Part shown: piece by piece, positions 54,522 through 63,234 of the stretch | How the letters are laid out: each line of letters starts with the position of its first letter | Position numbering within the stretch: position 1 is the first letter of the stretch | DNA from: Ancylobacter rudongensis | Lineage (GTDB): Bacteria; Pseudomonadota; Alphaproteobacteria; Rhizobiales; Xanthobacteraceae | DNA length: 64,000 bases | Reading direction: 5' to 3' | Assembly: GCF_900100155.1 (NCBI RefSeq) | Contig: NZ_FMTP01000002.1 | Coordinates: 186,001-250,000 of the forward strand | Program-made: the position numbers and the translations under genes | Notes under the pieces: model-generated | Databases searched by the model: none | Told to the model about the DNA's origin: nothing | What the model saw: the letters and a program-made list of their open reading frames with translations, nothing else

Positions 54522-55413
54522 GAACAAGCTGGATGGTATTTCAGTATTCGTTCAGGTGAACGATTCCGGGAGCTATGCGGCGGCGGGCCGGGTTCTCGGC
54601 GTCACCGCCTCGGCCATTGGCAAGGCTATCGTCCGGCTGGAAGCGCGCATGGGTATCCGGCTGTTTCATCGCAACAACCGCAGCATCGGGCTGACGCCGG
54701 AAGGTGTCGTCTTTCTCGACCATTGCCGCCGCATCATGGCGGAGCTCGCCTCGGCGGAAGCCCGGCTGTCGAGCGTCCACGCGACGCCGAGCGGAAAGCT
54801 GCGCGTCAGTGCCCCCGTGGTGAGCGACCGCTGGAACCGCGTTTTCCTCCAGTTCATGGCGCGCTTTCCCGACATCGACCTGGACGTCAGTTACACCAAT
54901 CGGATCGTCGATCTGGTCGAGGAGGGCTACGATGTCGTCTTGCGCATCGGTCCGCTGCAGGATTCGCGCCTGCTCACCCGGCGGCTCGGCGTGTTCAGCC
55001 TGCGGCTGGTGGCGGCGCCCGCCTATCTGGAGCGGCGCGGCGTTCCGCAGACGATCGAGGATCTTCTCGGCCACGCCTGCCTGCGCAATCGGAACGTCTC
55101 CAGCCGGCGCATCGACAATTGGCCGCTCGGACCGGACAAGGCGCATGTGAATGCCGGGCTGTCCAACAAGCTGGTCGCCGACCATTATGCGATGCTGCTG
55201 ATGGCCACGCTGGACGGGCTGGGCATTGCCTGCCTGCCCAGCTTCTGGGCCGACGAGCACATTGAAAGCGGCGCGCTGCGGCCGCTTCTTGCCGACCAGA
55301 CGGCCAATCAGCGCGCGGTTTCCGCCGTGTGGCCCGGCGGTCCCGGCTTTCCCGTCAAGCTGGCCGCCTTCGTCGACTTCATGGCGCAGAACCTGCCGGC
55401 CATGCTGCGCTGA
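54520..55413 (+). CDS. LysR-type transcriptional regulator
   Basis: A 297-residue LysR protein of the DsdC/PecT-like single-domain group. Winged helix at about 1-62 (LDGISVFVQVNDSGSYAAAGRVLGVTASAIGKAIVRLEARMG), effector domain 90-290. Divergent from the short AraC gene across 102 nt. Target unknown; neighbouring lipase or hydrolase genes are possible. A perfect inverted repeat covers the start codon. Confidence 0.9.
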   Translation: MNKLDGISVFVQVNDSGSYAAAGRVLGVTASAIGKAIVRLEARMGIRLFHRNNRSIGLTPEGVVFLDHCRRIMAELASAEARLSSVHATPSGKLRVSAPVVSDRWNRVFLQFMARFPDIDLDVSYTNRIVDLVEEGYDVVLRIGPLQDSRLLTRRLGVFSLRLVAAPAYLERRGVPQTIEDLLGHACLRNRNVSSRRIDNWPLGPDKAHVNAGLSNKLVADHYAMLLMATLDGLGIACLPSFWADEHIESGALRPLLADQTANQRAVSAVWPGGPGFPVKLAAFVDFMAQNLPAMLR

Positions 55414-55456
55414 GCCCGCCTTGCCGCCTGGTTCGGGCGCTTGCCGCCAGACAAAA

Positions 55457-55484
55457 GCGGCGATGCCCGTCAAGGCATCGCCGC
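55457..55484. terminator. Rho-independent terminator for the hydrolase gene
   Basis: A perfect 11-bp stem, GCGGCGATGCC with GGCATCGCCGC, and a 6-nt loop lies between the convergent LysR and hydrolase genes. On the minus strand it is followed by TTTTGT, a short U-run. It may serve the hydrolase gene (stop at 55510) and act as a block for LysR transcripts too. Confidence 0.7.
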
Positions 55485-55509
55485 AGGTTGGAGGACGGTC
55501 GGCGCTCGC

Positions 55510-56349
55510 TCAGCCCTTGATGAAGGCGAGGATGTCCGGGTTGATGACGTCGGCATGGGTGGTCAGCATGCCGTGCGGGAAGCCGGGATAGACCTTCAGC
55601 GTGGGGTTCGGCAGCAGTTCCGCCTGCAGCGCGCTGGCGTTCTTGTGGGGGACGATCTGGTCGTCATCGCCCTGCAGCACGAGGGTCGGCACCGTCATCG
55701 CCTTGAGGTCGGCGGTCTGGTCGGTCTCGGAGAACGCCTTGATGCCCTCGTAATGCGCCTTGGCGCTGCCGGCCATGCCCTGGCGCCACCAATTGTCGAT
55801 CACGCCCTGCGAGACCTTGGCGCCGTCACGGTTGAAGCCGTAGAACGGGCCGGAGGCGACGTCGATGTAGAACTGGGCGCGGTTGGCGGCCAGCGCCGAA
55901 CGGAAGCCGTCGAACACCTCGATCGGCAGGCCGCCGGGATAGGCCGCGGTCTTCAGCATGATCGGCGGCACGGCGGCGACCAGCACCGCCTTGGCGACGC
56001 GGCCCTGCGGCAGGCCGAACTTGGCGACATAGCGCGCGACCTGGCCGCCGCCGGTGGAATGGCCGATATGGACGGCGTTCTTCAGGTCGAGATGCTCGAC
56101 CACGGCGGAGACGTCGGCGGCGTAATGGTCCATGTCATGGCCCTCGCTCACCTGCGCCGAGCGGCCATGGCCGCGACGGTCGCTGGCGACGACGCGGAAG
56201 CCTTCGCCGAGGAAATACAGCATCTGCGCGTCCCAATCGTCCGAGGACAGCGGCCAGCCGTGATGGAAGACGATGGGCTGGGCGTCCTTCGGGCCCCAGT
56301 CCTTGAAGAAGATCTCGACGCCGTCCTTGGTGGTGACATAGCTGGTCAT
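55510..56349 (-). CDS. Non-haem chloroperoxidase/perhydrolase-type alpha/beta hydrolase
   Basis: A 279-residue serine hydrolase. The nucleophile is Ser98 in IGHSTGGGQVARYVAKFG, and TTKDGVEIFFKDWGPKDAQPIVFHHGWPLSSDDWD opens the protein. Asp in VLQGDDDQIVP and His in GFPHGMLTTH complete the triad. Family members hydrolyse aryl esters and make peracids. The ATG at 56349 is clear; a longer frame to 56958 is antisense. It lies after an AraC gene on the same strand. Confidence 0.9.
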   Translation of the reverse strand: MTSYVTTKDGVEIFFKDWGPKDAQPIVFHHGWPLSSDDWDAQMLYFLGEGFRVVASDRRGHGRSAQVSEGHDMDHYAADVSAVVEHLDLKNAVHIGHSTGGGQVARYVAKFGLPQGRVAKAVLVAAVPPIMLKTAAYPGGLPIEVFDGFRSALAANRAQFYIDVASGPFYGFNRDGAKVSQGVIDNWWRQGMAGSAKAHYEGIKAFSETDQTADLKAMTVPTLVLQGDDDQIVPHKNASALQAELLPNPTLKVYPGFPHGMLTTHADVINPDILAFIKG

Positions 56350-56422
56350 GGCAGTTCTCCAGGAGAGGCCGCGCCCCCGCAGGATGCGGCGAGCCGACGG
56401 CAGGAATGGAATGAGAGCGGAT

Positions 56423-56442
56423 CGGCCCGGGGTTCCGGGCCG
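56423..56442. other. Stem-loop between AraC and hydrolase genes
   Basis: CGGCCCGG and CCGGGCCG form an 8-bp stem around a GGTT loop. It lies in the gap after the AraC stop. No U-run follows, so it is either a weak terminator or an mRNA end-protecting hairpin. Confidence 0.35.
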
Positions 56443-56510
56443 GCGACGGAAGCCGCGCCCGCCTCCGATCGGGAGCGAGGGCGGGGCCATGGAGGCGACG
56501 TTGCCGCCAG

Positions 56511-57086
56511 CTAGTTCGCGACGCCGTAGCGCGGCGGGGCCGCCTTTGCGGAGCCTTCCCAGATGCCCGCCACCAGCCCGAGGCTGGCGCGCGGCGCGTG
56601 TTCCGCAAGCGGACGGTGGCGCGGCTTCACGGCATTGGACTGGCGCGCCGCCGTCACACGCCACTGGCGCGGCGTGTCGCCGACAAGGCGCTTGAACACG
56701 GTGGTGAAATGCGCCTGCGTCTGGAAACCGGCCGCCAGGGCGATGTCGATGATGCGCTGGTTGGTCCCGGCGAGCAGCTCCTGCGCCAGCTCGATGCGGC
56801 GGCGCAGGAGGAAGTCGTGCGGACGCAGCCCGGTCGCGACCCTGAACTGGGCGGCGAAGTGCATCCGGCTGAGCCCGGCCGCGCCGGCCATGTCGGCGAG
56901 GCTGACGCGCTCGGCGAGATTCATGTTCACATATTCGATGACGCGCTTGAGGCGCCATTTCGGCAGGGCCGACCGGACCCGCGCATTGCGGTCAATGGCG
57001 TTGATCTCGCCGTCTGCTTCCTGAAGACGCTCAATGGCCTGGCAATACACGCCGTTTACTGATGTGGTAGCGACTGGGGAATGCAT
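56511..57086 (-). CDS. AraC-family regulator
   Basis: A 191-residue protein. Double helix-turn-helix: RVSLADMAGAAGLSRMHFAAQFRVATG at about 56-82 and QRIIDIALAAGFQTQAHFTTVFKRLVGDTPRQWR at about 108-142. The N-terminal 45 residues lack a recognised ligand domain. The ATG at 57086 has the site GAGAGGA 7 nt before; an in-frame start at 57152 does not. Probable regulator of the hydrolase gene downstream. Confidence 0.88.
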   Translation of the reverse strand: MHSPVATTSVNGVYCQAIERLQEADGEINAIDRNARVRSALPKWRLKRVIEYVNMNLAERVSLADMAGAAGLSRMHFAAQFRVATGLRPHDFLLRRRIELAQELLAGTNQRIIDIALAAGFQTQAHFTTVFKRLVGDTPRQWRVTAARQSNAVKPRHRPLAEHAPRASLGLVAGIWEGSAKAAPPRYGVAN

Positions 57087-57437
57087 CTGAATTCCTCTCA
57101 AGATCATCAGGCAATTCGATGAGTTGAGAGTAGACGCATCCCCGCTATGCAAAATTGTACGAGCGTTTCATTCAATATGCTCTTGGATGCCAAACTTCAT
57201 ACTTTGGTATATTTCGTGGCCGCGCCACGCATGCCGACGTGGCCGACCACACGCAGGGGCGCGGCCGGGTGCGTGTGGTCTGCCCTCGCCGCCAGGGGAA
57301 ACGCCCGTTGCCCCGTTTCTGGCTTCTGTTCTAGACCGTGCGAAAGAGAAAGCTTTACTTGGCGTGTTGAACCGTCATGCGCGATCTGACGATGCGTCAT
57401 GACGAGCTGAGTACAGCGGCGGCAGCAAGGGGGGCCC
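57087..57437. other. 351-nt intergenic region with strong hairpin
   Basis: This lies upstream of both the AraC gene (minus) and the histidine kinase gene (plus). A perfect 11-bp stem GACCACACGCA (57245-57255) with TGCGTGTGGTC (57270-57280) encloses a 14-nt GC loop. CCAAA-N8-TTTGG (57190-57207) is a smaller inverted repeat followed by TATATT. No gene with family support was seen here. Confidence 0.5.
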
Positions 57438-58892
57438 GTGGCTATAAAAGGTACGCGCGCGGAGAACGGAGCGGGTTCTCCTTTTTTCTTCCCGGTCATC
57501 GCCTTCATCATGGCCGCACCGATCTTCGCCGTCGATACGCTCACGCCGCTCGACACCGCCATTGCCGTTCTCTACGTCGCGGTGATCATGCCGTCGGCCC
57601 ACTTCGTCGGGCGACGCGGCGTGCTGGCGGTCTCGGGCGGGTGCATCGCCCTTACCAGCATCAGCTTTCTGATCGTCCACCAGCATGATTGGGAAAGCTC
57701 GGCGCTGGTCCGGCTGGGCGTGAGCCTCTCCGCCATCACCATCACCAGTCTCCTGACCCTGCGAAACCAGCAGGTGACGTCGGCGCTGCGCGAGCAGGCC
57801 AACCTGCTGAACCTCACCCATGACGCCATCTTCGTGCGCGATCTGGCCGACCGGATCACCTATTGGAACCAGGGTGCGGAAGAGCTTTATGGCTGGAGCC
57901 GGGCGGAAGCGCTTGGCCAGATGGCCGCCAGCCTGCTGCGCACCCGGTTTCCCGACACGCCGGCCAGTATCCAGGCCGCGCTGCTGGCGGACCACCAATG
58001 GTCCGGCGAACTGACGCACTTCAAGCGCGATGGCACACAGGTGACTGTTCTCAGTCGATGGTCGTTGCAGATGGACAAGGCCGGCCGTCCGGTGGCGGTG
58101 ATGGAAACCAACAACGACATCACCGAACGCAAACGCTCGGAAGCGATGCTGCAAAAGGCCCAGACCGAGCTGGCGCACGCGACGCGGGTCGCGACCATGG
58201 GCGAACTCACCGCCTCCATCGCTCACGAGGTCAACCAGCCGCTCGCCGCCGTCGTCACCAATGGCGAGGCATGCCTGCGCTGGCTCGGGCGCGAGGTGCC
58301 GGACCTCGGCGAAGCCCGCGCCTCGGTGGAGCACATCATCAGCAATGGCAAGCGCGCCAGCAACGTGATCGCCCGCCTGCGGGCGCTGGCCCGCCGTGCC
58401 GACCCCGATCACATGCCGGTCAATCTGAACGACGTCGTCGAGGACGCGCTGGCGCTGGTGGAGCGGGAAGCTGCGTCGCACAGCATCAGCGTCGGGCTCG
58501 ACCTCAAGGCCGCGCTGCCCGACATTTCAGGCGATCGCGTGCAGCTTCAGCAGGTCGTCATCAATCTGCTGATGAACGCCATACAGGCCATGGCCAGCGT
58601 CTCGGGACGCGCCCACACACTGTTGATCGCCACGCGCGAGGCCCGCGAGGGCGGTGGGGAGTGCGGCGCCCTGCTTGAGGTGCGCGACACCGGCATCGGC
58701 GTCGACCCGCAGAGCGCGGGCCAGCTCTTCACCGCCTTTTACAGCACGAAGAAGGAAGGGCTTGGCATGGGGCTGTCGATCTGCCGCTCCATCATCGAAG
58801 CCCATGGCGGCCGCATATCCTTCGCGGCCAATGCCGATCATGGGATGAGCTTCACCGTCAAACTGCCCGCACTGAAGGAACAGGTGCCGTGA
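57438..58892 (+). CDS. PAS-domain sensor histidine kinase
   Basis: A 484-residue inner-membrane kinase. Hydrophobic segments at about 15-110 form a small integral sensor. A PAS domain follows at about 120-232 (TYWNQGAEELYGWSRAEALGQ). Phospho-acceptor His263 is in ELTASIAHEVNQPLAA, and the ATPase domain carries NLLMNAIQAM and GIGVDPQSAGQLFTAFYSTKKEGLGMGLSI. It starts at GTG (57438) with AAGGGGG upstream. It overlaps the FixJ-type gene (TGATG), its obvious partner. The N-terminal input is unknown. Confidence 0.92.
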   Translation: MAIKGTRAENGAGSPFFFPVIAFIMAAPIFAVDTLTPLDTAIAVLYVAVIMPSAHFVGRRGVLAVSGGCIALTSISFLIVHQHDWESSALVRLGVSLSAITITSLLTLRNQQVTSALREQANLLNLTHDAIFVRDLADRITYWNQGAEELYGWSRAEALGQMAASLLRTRFPDTPASIQAALLADHQWSGELTHFKRDGTQVTVLSRWSLQMDKAGRPVAVMETNNDITERKRSEAMLQKAQTELAHATRVATMGELTASIAHEVNQPLAAVVTNGEACLRWLGREVPDLGEARASVEHIISNGKRASNVIARLRALARRADPDHMPVNLNDVVEDALALVEREAASHSISVGLDLKAALPDISGDRVQLQQVVINLLMNAIQAMASVSGRAHTLLIATREAREGGGECGALLEVRDTGIGVDPQSAGQLFTAFYSTKKEGLGMGLSICRSIIEAHGGRISFAANADHGMSFTVKLPALKEQVP

Positions 58893-59548
58893 TGTCCACG
58901 TCGTCCTCCAGCCGCACGCCCGCCGCTCCGCCCGCGCCCACGGTGATCGTGGTCGATGATGACGAGGCGCTGCGCGAGGCGCTCAGCAGCCTGTTCCGCT
59001 CGGTCGGGCTGCGCGTCGAGCTGTATGGCTCGGCCGCCGAACTGCTTGCCGCCAAGCCCCCCGCCGTGCCGCGCTGCCTGGTGCTGGACATTCGCCTGCC
59101 GGGCGTCAGCGGGCTCGACTTCCAGTCGCAGATCGCGTCATCGCCGATGAACATGCCGATCATCTTCATGACGGGGCACGGCGATATTCCGATGACGGTG
59201 CGGGCGATGAAGGCCGGCGCGGTCGACTTCCTGACCAAGCCGTTCCGCGATCAGGACATGCTGGACGCCGTGGCGACGGCACTGGAGAACGACCGCCGGC
59301 AGAGCGAGGCCGAGAAGGCCTCGACCGACATCCGCGCCCTCTACCAGTCACTGACCGCGCGCGAGAAGGAAGTGATGTCGCTTGTGACCTCCGGGCTGAT
59401 GAACAAGCAGGTGGCGGCTCAGATCAATCTGTCGGAAATCACCGTGAAGATTCATCGCGGCCATGTGATGCGCAAAATGAACGCGAAGTCCCTGGCGGAT
59501 CTGGTGCGCATGGCGGAAACGCTCGGCCTTGGCATCACAAAGGCCTGA
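58892..59548 (+). CDS. FixJ-type response regulator with LuxR output
   Basis: A 218-residue regulator. Receiver domain at about 18-130: DDD at 22-24, Asp66 in CLVLDIRLPGVSGLDF, GHGDIPMTVRAMKAGAVDFLTKPF. LuxR-type helix-turn-helix at about 150-210: SLTAREKEVMSLVTSGLMNKQVAAQINLSEITVKIHRGHVMRKM. It is paired with the kinase upstream. Output targets may include the Dps and desaturase genes downstream, but no site could be identified. Confidence 0.93.
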   Translation: MSTSSSSRTPAAPPAPTVIVVDDDEALREALSSLFRSVGLRVELYGSAAELLAAKPPAVPRCLVLDIRLPGVSGLDFQSQIASSPMNMPIIFMTGHGDIPMTVRAMKAGAVDFLTKPFRDQDMLDAVATALENDRRQSEAEKASTDIRALYQSLTAREKEVMSLVTSGLMNKQVAAQINLSEITVKIHRGHVMRKMNAKSLADLVRMAETLGLGITKA

Positions 59549-59645
59549 ATTCCAAACCTCCGTATAATGTGAACTTCGGATCTTTCGCGCCATTGTCATC
59601 GGGACGCGCCAAGGCGTGCCGCTTTGACCGCGAAAGGGATATCCC

Positions 59646-60029
59646 GTGTCTGACGTTCCGATGATCGCCATCATCGATGATGATGAATCGGTGCGCGTGG
59701 CCATCGAAAGCCTTATCCGCTCTTTCGGCTTCAGGACGAGCGTTTTTGCTTCGGCAGAAGCCTTTCTCGCCTCGTCGAACATGCCGCAGGCCCATTGCCT
59801 GATCACCGATGTTCAGATGCCTGACATGAGCGGCATTGAGCTGTTCGATGTTCTGCGCGCGCGTGGCGCGGGCTTGCCGGTCATCTTCATCACCAGCTTT
59901 CCCGAGGAGCGGGTGCGGCGACGGGCGCAGGAGGGCGGGGCCCTCGGCTTCCTTGCCAAGCCGTTCGACGCCGACACCATCATGGGCTTCGTGTTCGAAG
60001 CGCTCAGAAGCCGGCCTCGCCCCCATTAG
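59646..60029 (+). CDS. REC-only (single-domain) response regulator
   Basis: A 127-residue receiver domain with no output part; Asp55 in CLITDVQMPDMSGIEL, Lys in FLAKPFDADT. It starts at a GTG with AAAGGGAT upstream. Paralogue of the protein at 43757-44131. Next to a kinase and FixJ-type regulator, it could compete for phosphate or bind the kinase. Confidence 0.88.
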   Translation: MSDVPMIAIIDDDESVRVAIESLIRSFGFRTSVFASAEAFLASSNMPQAHCLITDVQMPDMSGIELFDVLRARGAGLPVIFITSFPEERVRRRAQEGGALGFLAKPFDADTIMGFVFEALRSRPRPH

Positions 60030-60150
60030 GCGCGCGCGCCTGCACGAGCCGACCGTTCAAGCCGGCAAGACGCACGCCCTTTCGCGGCGCATGCTCAGCC
60101 TTGCCATGTCTCAAAGACCGCAACCCCGAACCCACTTTATGGAGCCTGTC

Positions 60151-60678
60151 ATGGATATCGAAGCCACCAAGAAGCGCCGGCTTGCACCGCTGGCCACCCC
60201 CACCTCGCTGCCTTCCAACGCCGTGGCCGACCTCGCCGCCGCCATGACCACCCTGCTGGCCGATGTGTTCACGCTCTACATCAAGACCAAGAACTTCCAC
60301 TGGCACCTGTCGGGCCCGCATTTCCGCGACTATCACCTGATGCTCGACGAGCAGGGCGACCAGATCTTCGCCATGACCGACGCACTCGCGGAACGCGTGC
60401 GCAAGCTGGGCGGCACGACGCTGCGCTCGGTCGGCCATATTGCCCGCCTGTCGCGGATTGAGGACAACGACGCCGATTTCGTCACCGCCCAGGACATGCT
60501 CGCCGAACTGCGCAGCGACAATGTCGCGCTCACCGGCTTCCTGCGCGCCACCCACGCGCTGTGCGACGAGCACGGCGATGTCGCCAGCGCCAGCCTGATC
60601 GAGAACTGGATCGACGAGACCGAGCGCCGCACTTGGTTCCTGTTCGAATCCGGCCGCAAGGACGAAGCCCGCGGCTGA
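60151..60678 (+). CDS. dps: Dps-family ferritin-like DNA-binding/stress protein
   Basis: A 175-residue Dps. Ferroxidase motif NFHWHLSGPHFRDYHLMLDEQGDQIFAMTDALAERVRKLGG at about 46-88 includes the H-x-x-x...D-x-x-x-E metal ligands. It forms dodecamers that oxidise Fe(II) with H2O2 and protect DNA. A short basic N terminus (ATKKRRLAP) may contact DNA. The ATG at 60151 has GGAG 7 nt upstream; one at 60139 is possible. Co-located with two-component genes. Confidence 0.94.
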   Translation: MDIEATKKRRLAPLATPTSLPSNAVADLAAAMTTLLADVFTLYIKTKNFHWHLSGPHFRDYHLMLDEQGDQIFAMTDALAERVRKLGGTTLRSVGHIARLSRIEDNDADFVTAQDMLAELRSDNVALTGFLRATHALCDEHGDVASASLIENWIDETERRTWFLFESGRKDEARG

Positions 60679-61000
60679 TCGCCGGGCGCGGATTTGCGGA
60701 GGTTTCAGCCGGCGCTGCGTGTGAATAAGCGTCGCGATCGGACCCCGGCGGTAAACGTGGTAACTCCTTTATTCCGCGCGTAAATTCCGGGGACGGCCGG
60801 GGTCCGCTCGCCGCGCGAATTCACACCTTTTTTGCGCCATCGGGCGGCAGCGAGCGACAAAGTGACGGCTGCCGCGCATTTTCAACACTGTTCCGTGCTT
60901 GAATGCGCACTTCGCCGTGCCGAACGCGCGGCCTCACCCCACGAACATCGACGAGCCGCCCGGACACGCGCGATCGAGGTGCGCAGAGACGGAGATGCAG
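60679..61000. other. 322-nt intergenic region with inverted repeats
   Basis: No gene with family support. Perfect 11-bp arms CGGACCCCGGC (60739-60749) and GCCGGGGTCCG (60796-60806) flank 46 nt of AT-richer sequence. The rest is GC-rich and featureless except for the purine-rich run before the desaturase start. Confidence 0.5.
60739..60806. repeat. 11-bp perfect inverted repeats flanking a 46-bp AT-richer spacer
   Basis: Arms at 60739-60749 and 60796-60806 are exact complements. The spacer includes TAAACGTGGTAACTCC and TTTATTCC. This may be a stem with a long loop in the dps 3' region or a small mobile-type unit; no flanking target duplication was noted. Confidence 0.5.
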
Positions 61001-62032
61001 ATGTTGATGTTAGGTGAAAGCGCGCTCGCGAAGGCCGATGCGCGAAGCTGGGCGCGCCGGCTGAACGACTACCGCCAGTCCGATCCGCGCCGCAGCGTCC
61101 GCGAACTTCTCATCACCGCCGTGCCCTTTGCCCTTGCCTGGGCCGCGATGCTGACGGCTTTGAAGCTGGATCAGTTCTGGCTGTACGCGCTCCTCATCCT
61201 CCCGGCGGCGGGGCTGCTGGTGCGCCTGTTCATGATCCAGCACGATTGCGGCCACGGCTCGTTCTTCGGCAACCGGCGCGGCAATGACTGGACCGGCCGG
61301 GTGATCGGCGTGCTGACGATGACGCCCTATGACCATTGGCGTCGCAGTCACGCGATCCACCATGCCAGCGCCGGCAACCTCGACCGCCGCGGCATTGGCG
61401 ACATCGACACGCTGACGGTGGACGAATATCTGGCGCGCTCGCGCTGGGGACGGCTGCGCTATCGCCTGTACCGCCACCCGCTGGTGATGTTCGGCATCGG
61501 CCCGATCTACGTCTTTCTGCTGGAGAGCCGCCTGCCGGTCGGCTTCACCCGCAAGGGCTGGACGCCGTGGGTGAGCACGATGACGACCAATCTCGGCATC
61601 GCCGTCGCGGCGGGGCTGCTGATGTGGGCTTTCGGCATCGGGCCGTTCCTGCTGGTCCACCTGCCGATCGTCATCCTGGGCGCGGCCGCGGGGGTCTGGC
61701 TGTTCTATGTCCAGCACCAGTTCGAGGGCACGCACTGGGACGACAATGAGAGCTGGGAATTCCACGAGGCGGCGCTGCACGGCTCGTCGCATTACGACCT
61801 GCCAGCCGTTCTGCGCTGGTTCAGCGCCAATATCGGCATGCACCATGTGCATCACCTGTGCGCCCGCATTCCCTATTACCGGCTGCCGGAAGTGCTGCGC
61901 GACCATCCGGAACTGCGCGATGTCGGGCGGCTGACGCTCTGGGAGAGTTTCGGCTGCGTGCGGCTGACGCTGTGGGACGACCGGCAGCGGCAGCTGATCT
62001 CCTTCCGGGAGATGCGCGCGCTCTATCAATAG
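61001..62032 (+). CDS. DesA-like fatty acid desaturase
   Basis: A 343-residue membrane desaturase of the omega-6/DesA type. Histidine boxes HDCGH (81-85), HAIHH (117-121) and HHVHH near 285 hold the di-iron site. It inserts a double bond in membrane acyl chains, probably in response to stress or cold. The ATG at 61001 has GGAG 6 nt upstream; 60995 lies too close and 61007 is possible. The N-terminal cytosolic stretch is about 38 residues. Confidence 0.9.
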   Translation: MLMLGESALAKADARSWARRLNDYRQSDPRRSVRELLITAVPFALAWAAMLTALKLDQFWLYALLILPAAGLLVRLFMIQHDCGHGSFFGNRRGNDWTGRVIGVLTMTPYDHWRRSHAIHHASAGNLDRRGIGDIDTLTVDEYLARSRWGRLRYRLYRHPLVMFGIGPIYVFLLESRLPVGFTRKGWTPWVSTMTTNLGIAVAAGLLMWAFGIGPFLLVHLPIVILGAAAGVWLFYVQHQFEGTHWDDNESWEFHEAALHGSSHYDLPAVLRWFSANIGMHHVHHLCARIPYYRLPEVLRDHPELRDVGRLTLWESFGCVRLTLWDDRQRQLISFREMRALYQ

Positions 62033-62139
62033 CAGGCGTTCCGTCGGTGGCATGATCCGGCACGCCCGGATCGCGGCTGCGCTATGGTCTTCGCATCGAC
62101 ACCGGCGGATGCACACCGGGGGATGCACCGGGGGGATTC

Positions 62140-63054
62140 ATGGAGCGCAAGACGGGCACCAGCGGAACGACGGCCCGCCCGGGCGGCGAGGCGAACGGTC
62201 TTCGGCCTCACGGCGAGGGGCCGACGGTGGCCGCGCTGCTGGATGCGCAACGCCAGAACGCACACGACCCCGACGACGGCACGGCCACCCGTTCCGGATG
62301 GCGCCGGGGCCTGCGCGAGCTCTATGCGGGGACCGACCGGCGGGCGACCCGCTTCCAATGGGCGGTCGCCAGCATCGACCTCGTCATCGTCGGCTTCTTC
62401 ATTCTGGGCCCGGTGCTCCAGCACTGGCGGGGTTATCTGTGGATCGACTACGCCGTCGCCCTGCTGCTTGCCGCCGATCTCTCGGCGCGGGCGATCGCGT
62501 CGGTCCATTTCGGGCGCTGGCTTCGGCAGCCCGTGGTCTGGGTCGATCTGGTCGTCCTCGCGACGCTGCTCGCGCCGCTCTGGCTGGCGAATCTGGGTTT
62601 CCTGCGGATCCTGCGGCTGTGGTCGATGTCGCAGAAGGACATCTTCTGGCGCGCGCTGCGCCGACGCGGCTATGGCGAGTGGGAGGATGTCGGCCGCGCC
62701 GGCATCAACCTCGTCACCTGCCTGTTCGTCATCACCGGCTTCATCTACACGGTCTTCGCCCGGCCGGGCTCAGGCATGGAGGGGTGGATCGACGCGCTCT
62801 ACTTCACCGTCGCCACCATCACGACGACGGGTTTCGGCGACATCACGCTTCCTGGCCCGGCCGGCAAGCTGACCGCGATCGTCACCATGATCGTCGGCAT
62901 CTCGCTTTTCGTGCGGCTCGCCCAAGCGCTGTTCCGCCCCTACAAGGTCTCGTTCCGTTGCCCGACCTGCGCGCTGATGCGCCATGAGCCCGATGCGGTG
63001 CATTGCAAGGCGTGCGGGCAGCTGCTCACCATTCCCGACACGGGCGGAGAATGA
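62140..63054 (+). CDS. Potassium channel-like protein with C-terminal zinc ribbon
   Basis: A 304-residue protein. A 70-residue N-terminal region is followed by hydrophobic segments at about 76-96, 100-122, 133-152 and 188-206. The pore selectivity filter TTTGFGDI lies at 228-235, followed by the last helix at 243-262. The C terminus carries Cys274-x2-Cys277 and Cys289-x2-Cys292, a zinc-ribbon pattern. The Gly-Phe-Gly filter is a known K+-channel variant. The N-terminal membrane part looks like a degenerate voltage-sensor domain (FLRILRLWSM with two spaced arginines). Function in K+ flux inferred. Confidence 0.85.
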   Translation: MERKTGTSGTTARPGGEANGLRPHGEGPTVAALLDAQRQNAHDPDDGTATRSGWRRGLRELYAGTDRRATRFQWAVASIDLVIVGFFILGPVLQHWRGYLWIDYAVALLLAADLSARAIASVHFGRWLRQPVVWVDLVVLATLLAPLWLANLGFLRILRLWSMSQKDIFWRALRRRGYGEWEDVGRAGINLVTCLFVITGFIYTVFARPGSGMEGWIDALYFTVATITTTGFGDITLPGPAGKLTAIVTMIVGISLFVRLAQALFRPYKVSFRCPTCALMRHEPDAVHCKACGQLLTIPDTGGE

Positions 63055-63234
63055 ACGCGCGGGCCCGGGAGTTTGATCCGGGCGCAGATCGGCTACAGGC
63101 GCCGCCCCGGCCACTTTGCAGGCAAGCCATCCCCGGCGGTCGACAATATGCTCGATCGCCGGCGTGACGTGGCGGCGGCGGCCAGGGCCTGATCAGGCAC
63201 GCCGCGCCAGGGTTCCGCCCGATCGGAAAGGGCT

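Noticed and set aside
56350-56958. Longer reading of the hydrolase from 56958
   Set aside because: It would cover most of the AraC gene in another frame. The family N terminus begins at 56349.
57124-57402. Small plus-strand frame of 92 codons in the AraC-kinase gap
   Set aside because: No ribosome-binding site, no recognisable pattern, and it runs over the 57245-57280 hairpin.
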